A DNA stretch of 36,140 nucleotides from an uncultured Lachnospiraceae bacterium (GTDB taxonomy: Bacteria; Bacillota; Clostridia; Lachnospirales; Lachnospiraceae): NCBI GenBank assembly GCA_947384285.1, contig CANDGI010000033.1, positions 1-36,140 on the forward strand, written 5' to 3'. The position numbers were made by a program, and so were the translations under genes. Below are positions 1-6,657 of the stretch, one piece after another. Under the pieces are notes generated by a model. That model was given only the letters and a program-made list of their open reading frames with translations, did no database searches and was not told the origin of the DNA. Each line of letters starts with the position of its first letter. Position 1 is the stretch's first letter.

Positions 1-103
1 CGATTAGCAAGGGGCTTGAATTTAGGGAAATGTTACGCTGTAAAACCTTTCCCGACTGATACCTGCATTTTACAACTAATCCCAGAATAGTTTAAGCTGT
101 TTG

Positions 104-193
104 CATTTTTTCTAAGGTCGCAAATTGCGACCTCAAAGAGTTTCTCATTCTTCTTTACATTTTTCTAAGGTCACAAATTGTGACCTCAAAGAA
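104..193. repeat. Two tandem copies of a ~36-bp unit, each with a 19-bp palindrome
   Basis: Units at about 104-140 and 158-193 share the frame catttttctaaggtc-(centre)-gacctcaaaga. Each centre is a perfect 19-nt palindrome: aggtcgcaaattgcgacct at 115-133 and aggtcacaaattgtgacct at 168-186. The two differ by a compensatory pair of changes (CGC..GCG versus CAC..GTG), so the dyad is kept. They lie directly after the stop codon of the ORF6N-type remnant on the minus strand. Read on that strand, the core would encode LRSQIAT or LRSQIVT, a motif I associate with ORF6N proteins, so they may be remnants of further gene copies or may be binding sites. The choice is not settled by the sequence. Confidence 0.8.
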
Positions 194-197
194 CTTC

Positions 198-917
198 TTA
201 TTTCTCCGTTTCCAGTTCCAACCTTTGCAGGATGTCTTTGATGATGCCTGCATCTTGAATTAGATTGATTCCAAAACACTTTTTTCCTGCATCTTTCAAA
301 GACGCTCCTATATGATAGGCTGTCACTCGGTCAAGAATCAAAAACCTGTCATGGAATACTTTGGTATATTTTATTTTCAATGTCGGATACTGTGCATTAA
401 AATTTTTAACATCGGCTTTCGTTAGCTTCGTCTGTTTCTGCGTATAAATTGTAACTGCAACATCAGACTTTTTCTTTGAAAGCAGATTCAATGTCCCAAC
501 ATCCACATATCCGTCTATCAGAGTGATTTCTTTCTCTGCTTTTTGAATTAGGCTTACGATCAAACTGAACGCATCGTAAATCTGTCCATCAAAAAATACT
601 TTTTGACTGGATTCCTCATGCTCAGATATGTACGCAAAAACTCTCTCAAAACGCTCATCTGTTTCCGTTTGGTAATTTATCTGGCGAACCTCCATTGCAT
701 TTAACCTCTCATACAGCAAAGAGGTATTTGCCATATACTTCCGCATCTCCACAAAAGTGTCCATAATCCTAATGCTTACTCGGATAGCAACATCACTACG
801 CAAAACAGCAGAAAGCATTGCAATTCCTTGTTCTGTAAAAACAAATGGCAGTTTCCTACGCCCGCCATATCCATTATCATCTTCCTAACTTGAAGTCGCA
901 ATTTGCGACTTCAAGTT
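198..917 (-). pseudogene. 5'-truncated ORF6N-type DNA-binding protein gene with PLD-like C-terminal region
   Basis: An open frame of 206 codons runs from an ATG at 818 to TAA at 198. The same frame is clearly coding further upstream: it reads GYGGRRKLPFVFTEQGIAM across that ATG, the hallmark end of an ORF6N (KilA-N/Bro-related) domain. Still further upstream it reads NLKSQIATSS followed by an in-frame TAG at 885-887, and beyond about 917 the match is lost. The N-terminal part of the DNA-binding domain is therefore missing and a stop splits the rest. The C-terminal half (about residues 95-190) resembles a phospholipase-D-like fold, with VFHDRFLILD replacing the usual HxK motif. ORF6N proteins are common in phages and mobile DNA. 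A shortened protein from the 818 ATG could still be made, but I regard this as a decaying gene. Confidence 0.65.
887..917. repeat. 31-bp perfect palindrome inside the ORF6N-type remnant
   Basis: Arms 887-901 and 903-917 are exact reverse complements around a single central base at 902. The core gtcgcaatttgcgac matches the core of the palindromes at 115-133 and 168-186. On the minus strand it encodes NLKSQIATS, so the dyad coincides with a protein motif. Its right edge is followed by the in-frame stop of the remnant gene. Confidence 0.85.
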
Positions 918-1030
918 CTGTTACTTCGTCTATCCATAAACTCAAAATCCAAAATCATAATATCAAATTTTATGTACGCTTATTGTTTACATTTAGAGTA
1001 TATCATACATTTTTTTATGAGGATAGCCAT

Positions 1031-1165
1031 AATCTCGCCTGCATCTTGAATAAGTTTGATATCAAAATATTTTTCAGCATATTTTGAAGATGTTCCTACA
1101 CAATAAGTTTTAATTTTGTCTCAACTTGTGACAAAGTTAATTACCTTGAATCAAAAACTATCGCC
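1031..1165 (-). pseudogene. Decayed second copy of the ORF6N-type gene's 3' end
   Basis: On the minus strand this stretch reads YCVGTSSKYAEKYFDIKLIQDAG, written here as two parts, YCVGTSSKYAEKYF and DIKLIQDAG. It aligns with YHIGASLKDAGKKCF-GINLIQDAG near the C-terminus of the intact remnant at 198-818. The nucleotide match is also visible (gcctgcatcttgaat is shared). Upstream the frame is broken by TGA near 1125 and TAA near 1140, and the match fades after an atcaaaaac shared with the other copy. It is a non-functional paralogous fragment, either a tandem duplication or a second insertion next to the tRNA gene. Confidence 0.7.
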
Positions 1166-1244
1166 TTTTCAATTAGCAGGATTTTAAGCAAAATTTTTTG
1201 GATAATTAGCAGAAACGCCATTTTGATTAGAAGTTCCGATATAG

Positions 1245-1281
1245 TAAAATACCGAGAACTCTGGAACCCCAGTATTCCCGG
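1245..1281 (-). terminator. Intrinsic terminator downstream of tRNA-Arg
   Basis: Arms 1269-1281 and 1252-1264 form a 13-bp stem with two wobble pairs and one mismatch around a GGTT loop. On the minus strand it is followed by TATTTTA. It begins 13 bases after the tRNA 3' end, as expected for a monocistronic tRNA terminator. Confidence 0.65.
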
Positions 1282-1293
1282 CATTTTTATAGA

Positions 1294-1367
1294 CGTCGCT
1301 AAGAGGATTCGAACCTCCGGCCTACCGCTTAGGAGGCGGTCGCTCTATCCTGCTGAGCTATAGCGAC
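1294..1367 (-). tRNA. tRNA-Arg (anticodon CCU)
   Basis: On the minus strand the acceptor arms GTCGCTA and TAGCGAC pair over 7 bp, with discriminator G at 1294. The D arm reads GCTC...GAGC. The anticodon stem ACCGC/GCGGT encloses the loop CTCCTAA, giving anticodon CCU for AGG codons. The T arm is GGAGG-TTCGAAT-CCTCT. CCA is not encoded. A consensus promoter lies just upstream and a terminator just downstream, so it is transcribed alone. tRNA genes are common landing sites for mobile DNA, and the decayed fragments at 198-1165 lie on its 3' side. Confidence 0.95.
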
Positions 1368-1384
1368 AATTTTGAATCTATTTT

Positions 1385-1413
1385 ATTTTAATTGTTTCTA
1401 ACAATTTTGTCAA
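1385..1413 (-). promoter_or_regulatory. Sigma-A promoter of tRNA-Arg
   Basis: On the minus strand TTGACA (1408-1413) and TAAAAT (1385-1390) are separated by 17 bp. The start point is expected about 10 bases before the tRNA. It lies between the DUF3881 stop and the tRNA. Confidence 0.75.
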
Positions 1414-1422
1414 TCCCTTTTT

Positions 1423-2304
1423 TTACATTTGATAATGAATACGCCCCTGCATCCATATAACGCCTTTGAATCTGCGTCCAACAACAGGCTCGCCCATTAA
1501 ATCTTCCTGATTAATACAAACATCAAAAATCAAATGATTGCTGTTCAAAGTCAGCACATATAATTTTTCCTTTGTCCTTTTATTATCAATCGTATAAAAA
1601 TCAAGAATTTCTCCCATTATATTATATTGATCACTTTCAATTCCATGAGGCATAAAGTAGGTATCCACAATAGAGAGAATATCCTCTCTCACAATCCTTC
1701 TTGAAATCATGGAATACGTATCAATATCCTCCAAGGTAAGGCTTTCCATGGCTTCTTCATCGCCATCCCTGGCTGCAGCCATTAAGTGATTGCGGTTATT
1801 TGTGTATTTTTCACCGCTTTTAATCTGGTTTTCATTTTTATAAACAGGAAGAACAATTTTACCACCTGCAGACAAGGCAGACATTGTAGTATTTATCGGC
1901 ATTCTCTTACCATTCTTTGTCCGGCTTTCCTGAAGGTATTCAATTGCATTCTGCAAATAAAATATTAATGTCACTCCTATTCTCATTTCATCACAGACGC
2001 CTGCATAAGATTCCCTATCATAACGCCTTTCAACTTCCACTCTCTCTTCCGTAGTAACTCCGCTGCCCAGAAAATAAGGGTAATAATATTCTACATGGAA
2101 TTCATCATTTTTTATATAAAATCCCCGGACAGCAATTCCCACAAACTCTCCAAATTCCTTACTCAATTCCGCAAAGACATTTCCATACTCATCTTCCGTT
2201 ATTATCTTTTTATCCGGATGTTCTATAATATCCCGAATTAATATATTAACTTCATTTTTATTCCGTAAATTTCCAAATCCAACACTGCGCAAATAATTAT
2301 GCAA
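1423..2304 (-). CDS. DUF3881 family protein
   Basis: A 293-residue soluble protein that I recognise as DUF3881, a family I know from Lachnospiraceae with no assigned function. It begins MHNYLRSVGFGN, has charged and aromatic patches (VEYYYPYFLGSG around 92-103) and ends GRRFKGVIWMQGRIHYQM. There is no signal peptide or membrane segment. The start follows GGAAAGGAGGGG at good spacing. A TTGCAA-17-TATAAT promoter lies 39 bases upstream, so the gene has its own promoter although it follows the HD-GYP gene in the same direction. It sits between the ori-proximal par block and the tRNA gene. Confidence 0.75.
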   Translation of the reverse strand: MHNYLRSVGFGNLRNKNEVNILIRDIIEHPDKKIITEDEYGNVFAELSKEFGEFVGIAVRGFYIKNDEFHVEYYYPYFLGSGVTTEERVEVERRYDRESYAGVCDEMRIGVTLIFYLQNAIEYLQESRTKNGKRMPINTTMSALSAGGKIVLPVYKNENQIKSGEKYTNNRNHLMAAARDGDEEAMESLTLEDIDTYSMISRRIVREDILSIVDTYFMPHGIESDQYNIMGEILDFYTIDNKRTKEKLYVLTLNSNHLIFDVCINQEDLMGEPVVGRRFKGVIWMQGRIHYQM

Positions 2305-2342
2305 TTTTTCCCCTCCTTTCCAAACAAAACCGTTCCTTGAAC

Positions 2343-2371
2343 ATTATATAATATTAAGTTGTGTTTTGCAA
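2343..2371 (-). promoter_or_regulatory. Sigma-A promoter of the DUF3881 gene
   Basis: On the minus strand TTGCAA (2366-2371) and TATAAT (2343-2348) are exactly 17 bp apart, ahead of a strong ribosome binding site. Confidence 0.75.
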
Positions 2372-2378
2372 TTTTTTT

Positions 2379-3425
2379 TTAGCAAATAATTCCTGTTATT
2401 TTAGGTGCTTCTTTCCGGTTCAAATTTTCTGTCTTTATCTTTTTATCCATCTCATTGACATACAAAATAATTGGAGCATGTGCATTTTCTGTCTGGGAGA
2501 TGACAACAGCGTTTTTTCCGTTTTCTGTTTTCACATATGTGCCTGCCGGATAAATCCCCACTTTCTTTTCCAATATTTTTTCCATGCGGTTTTCAAACTT
2601 TTCTTTATCTGAAATCACATTGAATGCTTGAAAAATCGTTTTTTTCGGACTCTCCATACCTGAAACTGCACAATCAAAGGCGTCACAGATTTGTATCATG
2701 TGGCATTCTTTCTGGGTATTTCTCTGTTTTAAAGGATAACCGCTTCCATCCATCCTTTCATGGTGGGAAAGCACCATCAATTTTGAAATTTCCGGCACCC
2801 ATTTTTCCCTCTCCAAAGCGGTATATCCCAAAATGGTATGGTTTTTCAATTCATACTCTTCCAGGGAAGTCAATTTCTTATAAGAAAAGTTACGATAATC
2901 CATGTCGATGTATCGATATCCCAGGTCATGGAGCAGACAGCCTAAAACAGCATGCTCCATCCTTTTTCTGGAAAAGCCATATTCTTTTCCCAGCATCATC
3001 ACCAGTATTGTGATAAAAATTGTATGCTCATACATATCAGAGCTTCGGTTTCTAAAATCCAATGCCCTGTTTTCATCTGTTTTTTCAAATACAGTTACTA
3101 ATTCTTTTACAAGGCTCTCCAATTTTCTCAAGCCGTTTTTTTCATGATAAATATGATGAGACAATATCTCTTTTAAATCATTCTCGAATTTCAGGAATAC
3201 ATTCTCCTCAAAATAGAAGTTTGCCCTTTCATATTTTTCAAAGGGATCCTCAATAAAAATTTTCTGGACATTTAAGGCAGTCAATGACTCTTTATAGCTT
3301 ACTTTTAAAACTGTTCCTATTTCCAGAACAATACTTCCATTTTCCAAACATACTGGCTTTGCCAGAATTTCATTTCCCTTTAATTCAGATACCAGATATT
3401 CTCTCATATTATTGTACCTCTGCAT
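2379..3425 (-). CDS. HD-GYP domain phosphohydrolase
   Basis: HD-GYP proteins are metal-dependent phosphohydrolases, many of which degrade cyclic-di-GMP. The first ~120 residues form an unassigned N-terminal region. The catalytic domain follows, with H134 in a helix, LLHDLGY holding H166-D167, H196, the family motif HHERMDGSGYP at 221-231, and D248 in ICDAFDC. All expected metal-binding positions appear present. No GGDEF domain or membrane segment is seen. I chose the ATG at 3425 (348 residues) because the frame's earlier start at 3515 lies inside the upstream gene; AAAGGGAACGG precedes the chosen start. The earlier start would add 30 residues and overlap the DUF4446 gene by 44 bases. It is the last gene of the parA-parB-DUF4446 run. 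The true substrate is not shown by the sequence. Confidence 0.85.
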   Translation of the reverse strand: MQRYNNMREYLVSELKGNEILAKPVCLENGSIVLEIGTVLKVSYKESLTALNVQKIFIEDPFEKYERANFYFEENVFLKFENDLKEILSHHIYHEKNGLRKLESLVKELVTVFEKTDENRALDFRNRSSDMYEHTIFITILVMMLGKEYGFSRKRMEHAVLGCLLHDLGYRYIDMDYRNFSYKKLTSLEEYELKNHTILGYTALEREKWVPEISKLMVLSHHERMDGSGYPLKQRNTQKECHMIQICDAFDCAVSGMESPKKTIFQAFNVISDKEKFENRMEKILEKKVGIYPAGTYVKTENGKNAVVISQTENAHAPIILYVNEMDKKIKTENLNRKEAPKITGIIC

Positions 3426-3471
3426 TTCCGTTCCCTTTAGGAACAATGACTCGAATTGAGGAATAGCTTCC

Positions 3472-4005
3472 TTAATCTTCCGTCGGTTTCGTTGACTTCT
3501 TAACACCCATTGCAATGTCTAATGCTTCTTTTTCCTCATCCGCAAGTACAATAATGGAATTACCACTTAAAATCTCTTTGATATAAGTATAACATCCCTC
3601 TCTGCTATGCATCGCATTGATGATAAATCCATCATTTTTTTCATCCAGCAATGCCAAAGAGAAACTTAATTTTCCACCCATTTCGTGAAAAGCATCATAT
3701 TTTACCATTCCAACTTTCTGAAACGTATATTTTAAACTGTCAAAAATTTTTTGAATATTCTCCCTGTTTTCAGCTTCAAAAACCAGGAGCTCATCCACCT
3801 GTTGAATACGCTTAATCAAGGTGTCTTCCAATGATTCAGCATTTTTTCCCATCATAAATGCTTCATATTTCTTTTTAATCTTTCCCGTTTTTACCACATT
3901 TACAATCAGCAAAATAAACAATATAAACATGATAAACGCCATAATGGTAAAGGTCAGTAAAAAATCATCTACTGTAAAATATAACCCTATTATGTCTGAC
4001 TTCAT
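3472..4005 (-). CDS. DUF4446 family membrane-anchored protein
   Basis: A 177-residue protein with one N-terminal membrane segment (about residues 15-38, rich in I, F and L), then a coiled-coil-like charged region (KKKYEAFM...RIQQVDELL) and a small cytoplasmic domain. I recognise it as DUF4446, often found directly after parB in Clostridia; its function is unknown. I chose the ATG at 4005 because GGAGG lies five bases before it; an ATG at 4017 would add four residues. It begins 57 bases after the parB stop and probably belongs to the parAB transcript. The recurrent placement suggests a link to origin or membrane organisation, but that is inference. Confidence 0.75.
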   Translation of the reverse strand: MKSDIIGLYFTVDDFLLTFTIMAFIMFILFILLIVNVVKTGKIKKKYEAFMMGKNAESLEDTLIKRIQQVDELLVFEAENRENIQKIFDSLKYTFQKVGMVKYDAFHEMGGKLSFSLALLDEKNDGFIINAMHSREGCYTYIKEILSGNSIIVLADEEKEALDIAMGVKKSTKPTED

Positions 4006-4062
4006 GATTTCCTCCATCTTCTTTTTTTATAACGGAACATATGTTTTAACAAAACTCATATT

Positions 4063-4965
4063 CTAATGAATAGACTGAAATAAATCCATAATCCGTTCTA
4101 ATTCATTGTTAGAATAATATTCAATTTCAATCTTTCCCTTCTCATTTCCTTTATAATGAATTGCAACCTTTGTACCCATAATAGCTTTTAATTTTTGTTC
4201 CATATCTTCATAAAATATGGACATATGATTATCTTCCTGCTGCTTTTTTTGTGGTTCCGCTTTTTGATTTTGAATTTTCTTTACAAGTTTTTCCGTCTCT
4301 CTTACACTTAATTTTTCATCGAAAATCTGCTGCGCTACGTTATATTGCTTTTCATTATCCGCTATTGCCAATAATGCCCGGGCATGTCCAGTAGAAATCA
4401 AATCATCTATTACCATCTGCTGTACTCTCTCGTCCAGCTTCAAAAGCCGCATTGAATTCGTAACTGCTGTTCTGGACTTAGATACACGCTCTGCTACCTC
4501 ATCCTGCTTTAAATGAAACTCATTCAATAAACGTTTAAAAGCGAGAGCCTCCTCTATGGGATTCAAATTTTCCCTCTGAATATTTTCAATAAGAGAAATT
4601 TCTACAATTTGCTGCTCGTTCAGTTCCTTTATGATAACAGGAATTTCTTTCAATCCTGCCATCTTTGCAGCTCTCCATCTTCTCTCTCCTGCAATAATTT
4701 CAAAATAATCTTTTTTATCCTGCACCAACAATGGCTGTAAAACTCCGTATTGCTTTAATGACTCTGACAATTCCAGTAAAGAATCTTCATCAAAATTTTT
4801 TCTTGGCTGTTCTCTGTTGGGTTCTACTTTCGTGATTTTTACAAAGGTTACATCCTTATCTGGCTCCGGCATTCTTACCGCTTCTGCAGTTTCCGGAATT
4901 CCTACCTTATTTGCAATAAGGCTGTCCAGACCTTTCCCTAATCCACCTTTTTTTGCTGATGCCAT
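4063..4965 (-). CDS. parB: Chromosome partitioning protein ParB (Spo0J)
   Basis: ParB binds parS, spreads as a CTP-dependent clamp and loads condensin at the origin. The 300-residue protein opens with the ParA-contacting tail AKKGGLGKGLDSLI. The ParB/CTPase domain contains NREQPRKNF and the GERRWRAA motif near residues 92-99. The helix-turn-helix DNA-binding region includes LKQDEVAERVSKSRTAVTN, and a C-terminal dimerisation region ends the protein. Its start is one base after the parA stop, so the two are translationally coupled. Two perfect parS sites lie about 1 kb upstream, on the far side of parA. Confidence 0.97.
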   Translation of the reverse strand: MASAKKGGLGKGLDSLIANKVGIPETAEAVRMPEPDKDVTFVKITKVEPNREQPRKNFDEDSLLELSESLKQYGVLQPLLVQDKKDYFEIIAGERRWRAAKMAGLKEIPVIIKELNEQQIVEISLIENIQRENLNPIEEALAFKRLLNEFHLKQDEVAERVSKSRTAVTNSMRLLKLDERVQQMVIDDLISTGHARALLAIADNEKQYNVAQQIFDEKLSVRETEKLVKKIQNQKAEPQKKQQEDNHMSIFYEDMEQKLKAIMGTKVAIHYKGNEKGKIEIEYYSNNELERIMDLFQSIH

Positions 4966-4966
4966 T

Positions 4967-5734
4967 CTATTTTTCCTCTCTTTCTATCACTTCGTTTGCT
5001 AGTAAACGATAGCTTTCTGCACCGGCAGACTTTGCATCATATAAATTAATTGGCAATCCATGGCTGGGAGCTTCTGCTAAACGAATATTTCGTGGAATAA
5101 TTGTCTTATAAATATTCGTATTTAAGTTGTTCTTTACATCCTCTACAACCTGCAAAGATAGATTTGTCCTTGCATCATACATTGTAAATACTACCCCTTC
5201 CATCTGAAGGTTTGGATTTAATCTTGTCTGTACCAAATTGATTGTATGAATCAACTGGCTCAGTCCCTCTAATGCGTAATACTCACATTGAATTGGTACA
5301 AGAATTGTATCTGCAGTTGTCATTGCATTGATGGTAAGCATATTTAGGGAAGGAGGGCAATCAATAATTATAAATTCGAAATCTTCCTTAATATAATCCA
5401 CTTCATTTTTTAATATGTATTCCTTGTCATCCATATCAAGTAATTCGATTTCTGCTCCCGCAAGATTTACATTCGATGGTATTAATAAAAGATTGTCAAT
5501 TTCTGTTTGAACCATGCTTTCCCGGATTGTACATTCCCCAAGCATTAGTTCATACACTGTTTTTTTTAGCTCTGTTTTTTCCAATCCAAATCCGCTGGTT
5601 GTATTTCCCTGTGGGTCCATATCAATGGTTAATACTTTTTTCCCCTTTTCTACAAGACAAGCCGATAAATTAATTGCCGTAGTAGTTTTTCCTACTCCGC
5701 CTTTTTGATTGGCTATTGCTATGATTCTTCCCAT
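4967..5734 (-). CDS. parA: Chromosome partitioning ATPase ParA (Soj)
   Basis: A 255-residue ParA/MinD-type ATPase that works with ParB in origin segregation and, in Bacillus, regulates DnaA. The deviant Walker A motif KGGVGKTT is at residues 11-18. The Walker A' region is TIDMDPQGN, Walker B is FIIIDCPPSL, and the C-terminal region holds IPRNIRLAEAPSHG. The frame stays open upstream, but I chose the ATG at 5734 because family members begin MGRIIAIANQKGG there and AGGAAAGGATAAG precedes it. The open upstream stretch is the 5' leader of the transcript. Confidence 0.97.
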   Translation of the reverse strand: MGRIIAIANQKGGVGKTTTAINLSACLVEKGKKVLTIDMDPQGNTTSGFGLEKTELKKTVYELMLGECTIRESMVQTEIDNLLLIPSNVNLAGAEIELLDMDDKEYILKNEVDYIKEDFEFIIIDCPPSLNMLTINAMTTADTILVPIQCEYYALEGLSQLIHTINLVQTRLNPNLQMEGVVFTMYDARTNLSLQVVEDVKNNLNTNIYKTIIPRNIRLAEAPSHGLPINLYDAKSAGAESYRLLANEVIEREEK

Positions 5735-5866
5735 AATCTTATCCTTTCCTGCTATGTTATACCCGTGGGCAAAATAATTACTATAAAAACCTTCGGTTTC
5801 CGCAATAAGGATGGCCATGCGGCTCATTAGATAAATAGTAATAAGTATTCTCTGGGGTATAAATTC

Positions 5867-5875
5867 ATTATAGCA
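5867..5875 (-). promoter_or_regulatory. Extended -10 promoter of the parAB transcript
   Basis: On the minus strand TGCTATAAT is a perfect extended -10 element. A -35 at standard distance is weak (TGGTAA); a TTGACT lies 24 bp upstream, too far for normal spacing. Transcription from here would give a leader of about 125 bases before parA, and parS site 1 lies about 40 bp upstream. Confidence 0.5.
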
Positions 5876-5915
5876 TCTTTTTCTTCTTATTACCATAGTC
5901 AATTCTATCTAAAAA

Positions 5916-5931
5916 TGTTTCACGTGAAACA
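5916..5931. promoter_or_regulatory. parS: parS site 1
   Basis: TGTTTCACGTGAAACA is an exact match to the Bacillus-type parS consensus bound by ParB. Flanking A and T runs extend the dyad to 26 bp (5911-5936). It lies just upstream of parA, 54 bp centre-to-centre from site 2. Confidence 0.95.
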
Positions 5932-5943
5932 TTTTTTTGTATA

Positions 5944-6011
5944 AAAATATTGCATAAAGAGGAGGAAGATGTTTCACGTGAAACATCTTCCTCCTCTTTA
6001 TGCAATATTTT
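5944..6011. repeat. parS: 68-bp perfect palindrome centred on parS site 2
   Basis: Arms 5944-5977 and 5978-6011 are exact reverse complements over 34 bp with no spacer. The centre (5970-5985) is the consensus parS TGTTTCACGTGAAACA; outside it the arms carry the purine/pyrimidine stretch AAAGAGGAGGAAGA and its complement. The right arm overlaps the stop codon of the response-regulator gene (6010-6012). On the minus strand it can form a very stable hairpin right after that gene, so it may also stop transcription between the response regulator and parA. Confidence 0.95.
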
Positions 6012-6654
6012 AAAATACGTTTATCAATTTATTTCTGATTGAAAATACTGCAGCCTGCGTTCTATCAGTTACATCTATCTTTTTAAATATACTGGAAATG
6101 TGGTTCTTTACGGTACGTTCACTGATGTCTAATTTTTTACCAATTTCCTTATTGTATAACCCTACCGATAATAATTTTAACACTTCTAATTCCCGTCTCG
6201 TCAATAAACTTATTTTTTCCTTTTCTATATCCCTTTCAACCATTTTTGAATTTAAAAGAGGTATCATACTTGGCTGTATATATGTTTCCCCTTCAATCAC
6301 ATGAAAGATCGCCTTCTTTAATTCAGAAGAATTAGATTCTTTTAATAAATAACCATCAATTCCAATTTCAACTGCTTTCAGCAAAAATTCAATCTCATTG
6401 TGTACAGTTAAAATAATAACTTTTACATCTACATTATTTTGTTTTAATCTCTCTAAGACCTCCAATCCATTCATATTCGGCATATTGATATCTAACAATA
6501 ATACCTGGGGAAGAACCTTTTCCAAAAGAACTAAACATTCTACTCCATCACAGGCTTCTCCAATTACTTCCACGTCTCCATCCAGTTCCAGCAATTGTTT
6601 CAAACCTTCTCTTACCATAGAATGATCATCTACAATTATAACTTTCGCTGACAT
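6010..6654 (-). CDS. NarL/FixJ-family response regulator (DegU-like)
   Basis: A 214-residue two-component regulator. The receiver domain (about 1-120) has acidic residues D9-D10 (IIVDDH), phospho-acceptor D55 in LLLDINMPN, the Thr of ILTVHN and the Lys of YLLKES. The C-terminal LuxR-type helix-turn-helix (about 147-207) includes LTRRELEVLKLL and ISERTVKNHISSIFKK. It is preceded by AAAGGAGGATGA, which overlaps the end of the kinase gene three bases upstream, so the two form an operon. Its stop lies in the parS palindrome. It would dimerise and control promoters when phosphorylated; its targets are unknown, though the divergent hydrolase gene is a candidate. Confidence 0.9.
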   Translation of the reverse strand: MSAKVIIVDDHSMVREGLKQLLELDGDVEVIGEACDGVECLVLLEKVLPQVLLLDINMPNMNGLEVLERLKQNNVDVKVIILTVHNEIEFLLKAVEIGIDGYLLKESNSSELKKAIFHVIEGETYIQPSMIPLLNSKMVERDIEKEKISLLTRRELEVLKLLSVGLYNKEIGKKLDISERTVKNHISSIFKKIDVTDRTQAAVFSIRNKLINVF

Positions 6655-6657
6655 TTC

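Noticed and set aside
845-1087. An 80-codon plus-strand frame across the ORF6N palindrome (contains LPNLKSQFATSS)
   Set aside because: The apparent motif arises because the palindrome encodes nearly the same peptide on both strands; the coding signal is on the minus strand.
1294-1367. Possible integrated element bounded by the tRNA-Arg gene
   Set aside because: No integrase and no direct repeat of the tRNA 3' end was seen in the window, so no attachment site can be claimed.
5735-5902. Extended N-terminus of ParA
   Set aside because: The extra 56 codons cover the promoter and leader, and family members begin at MGRIIAIANQKGG.
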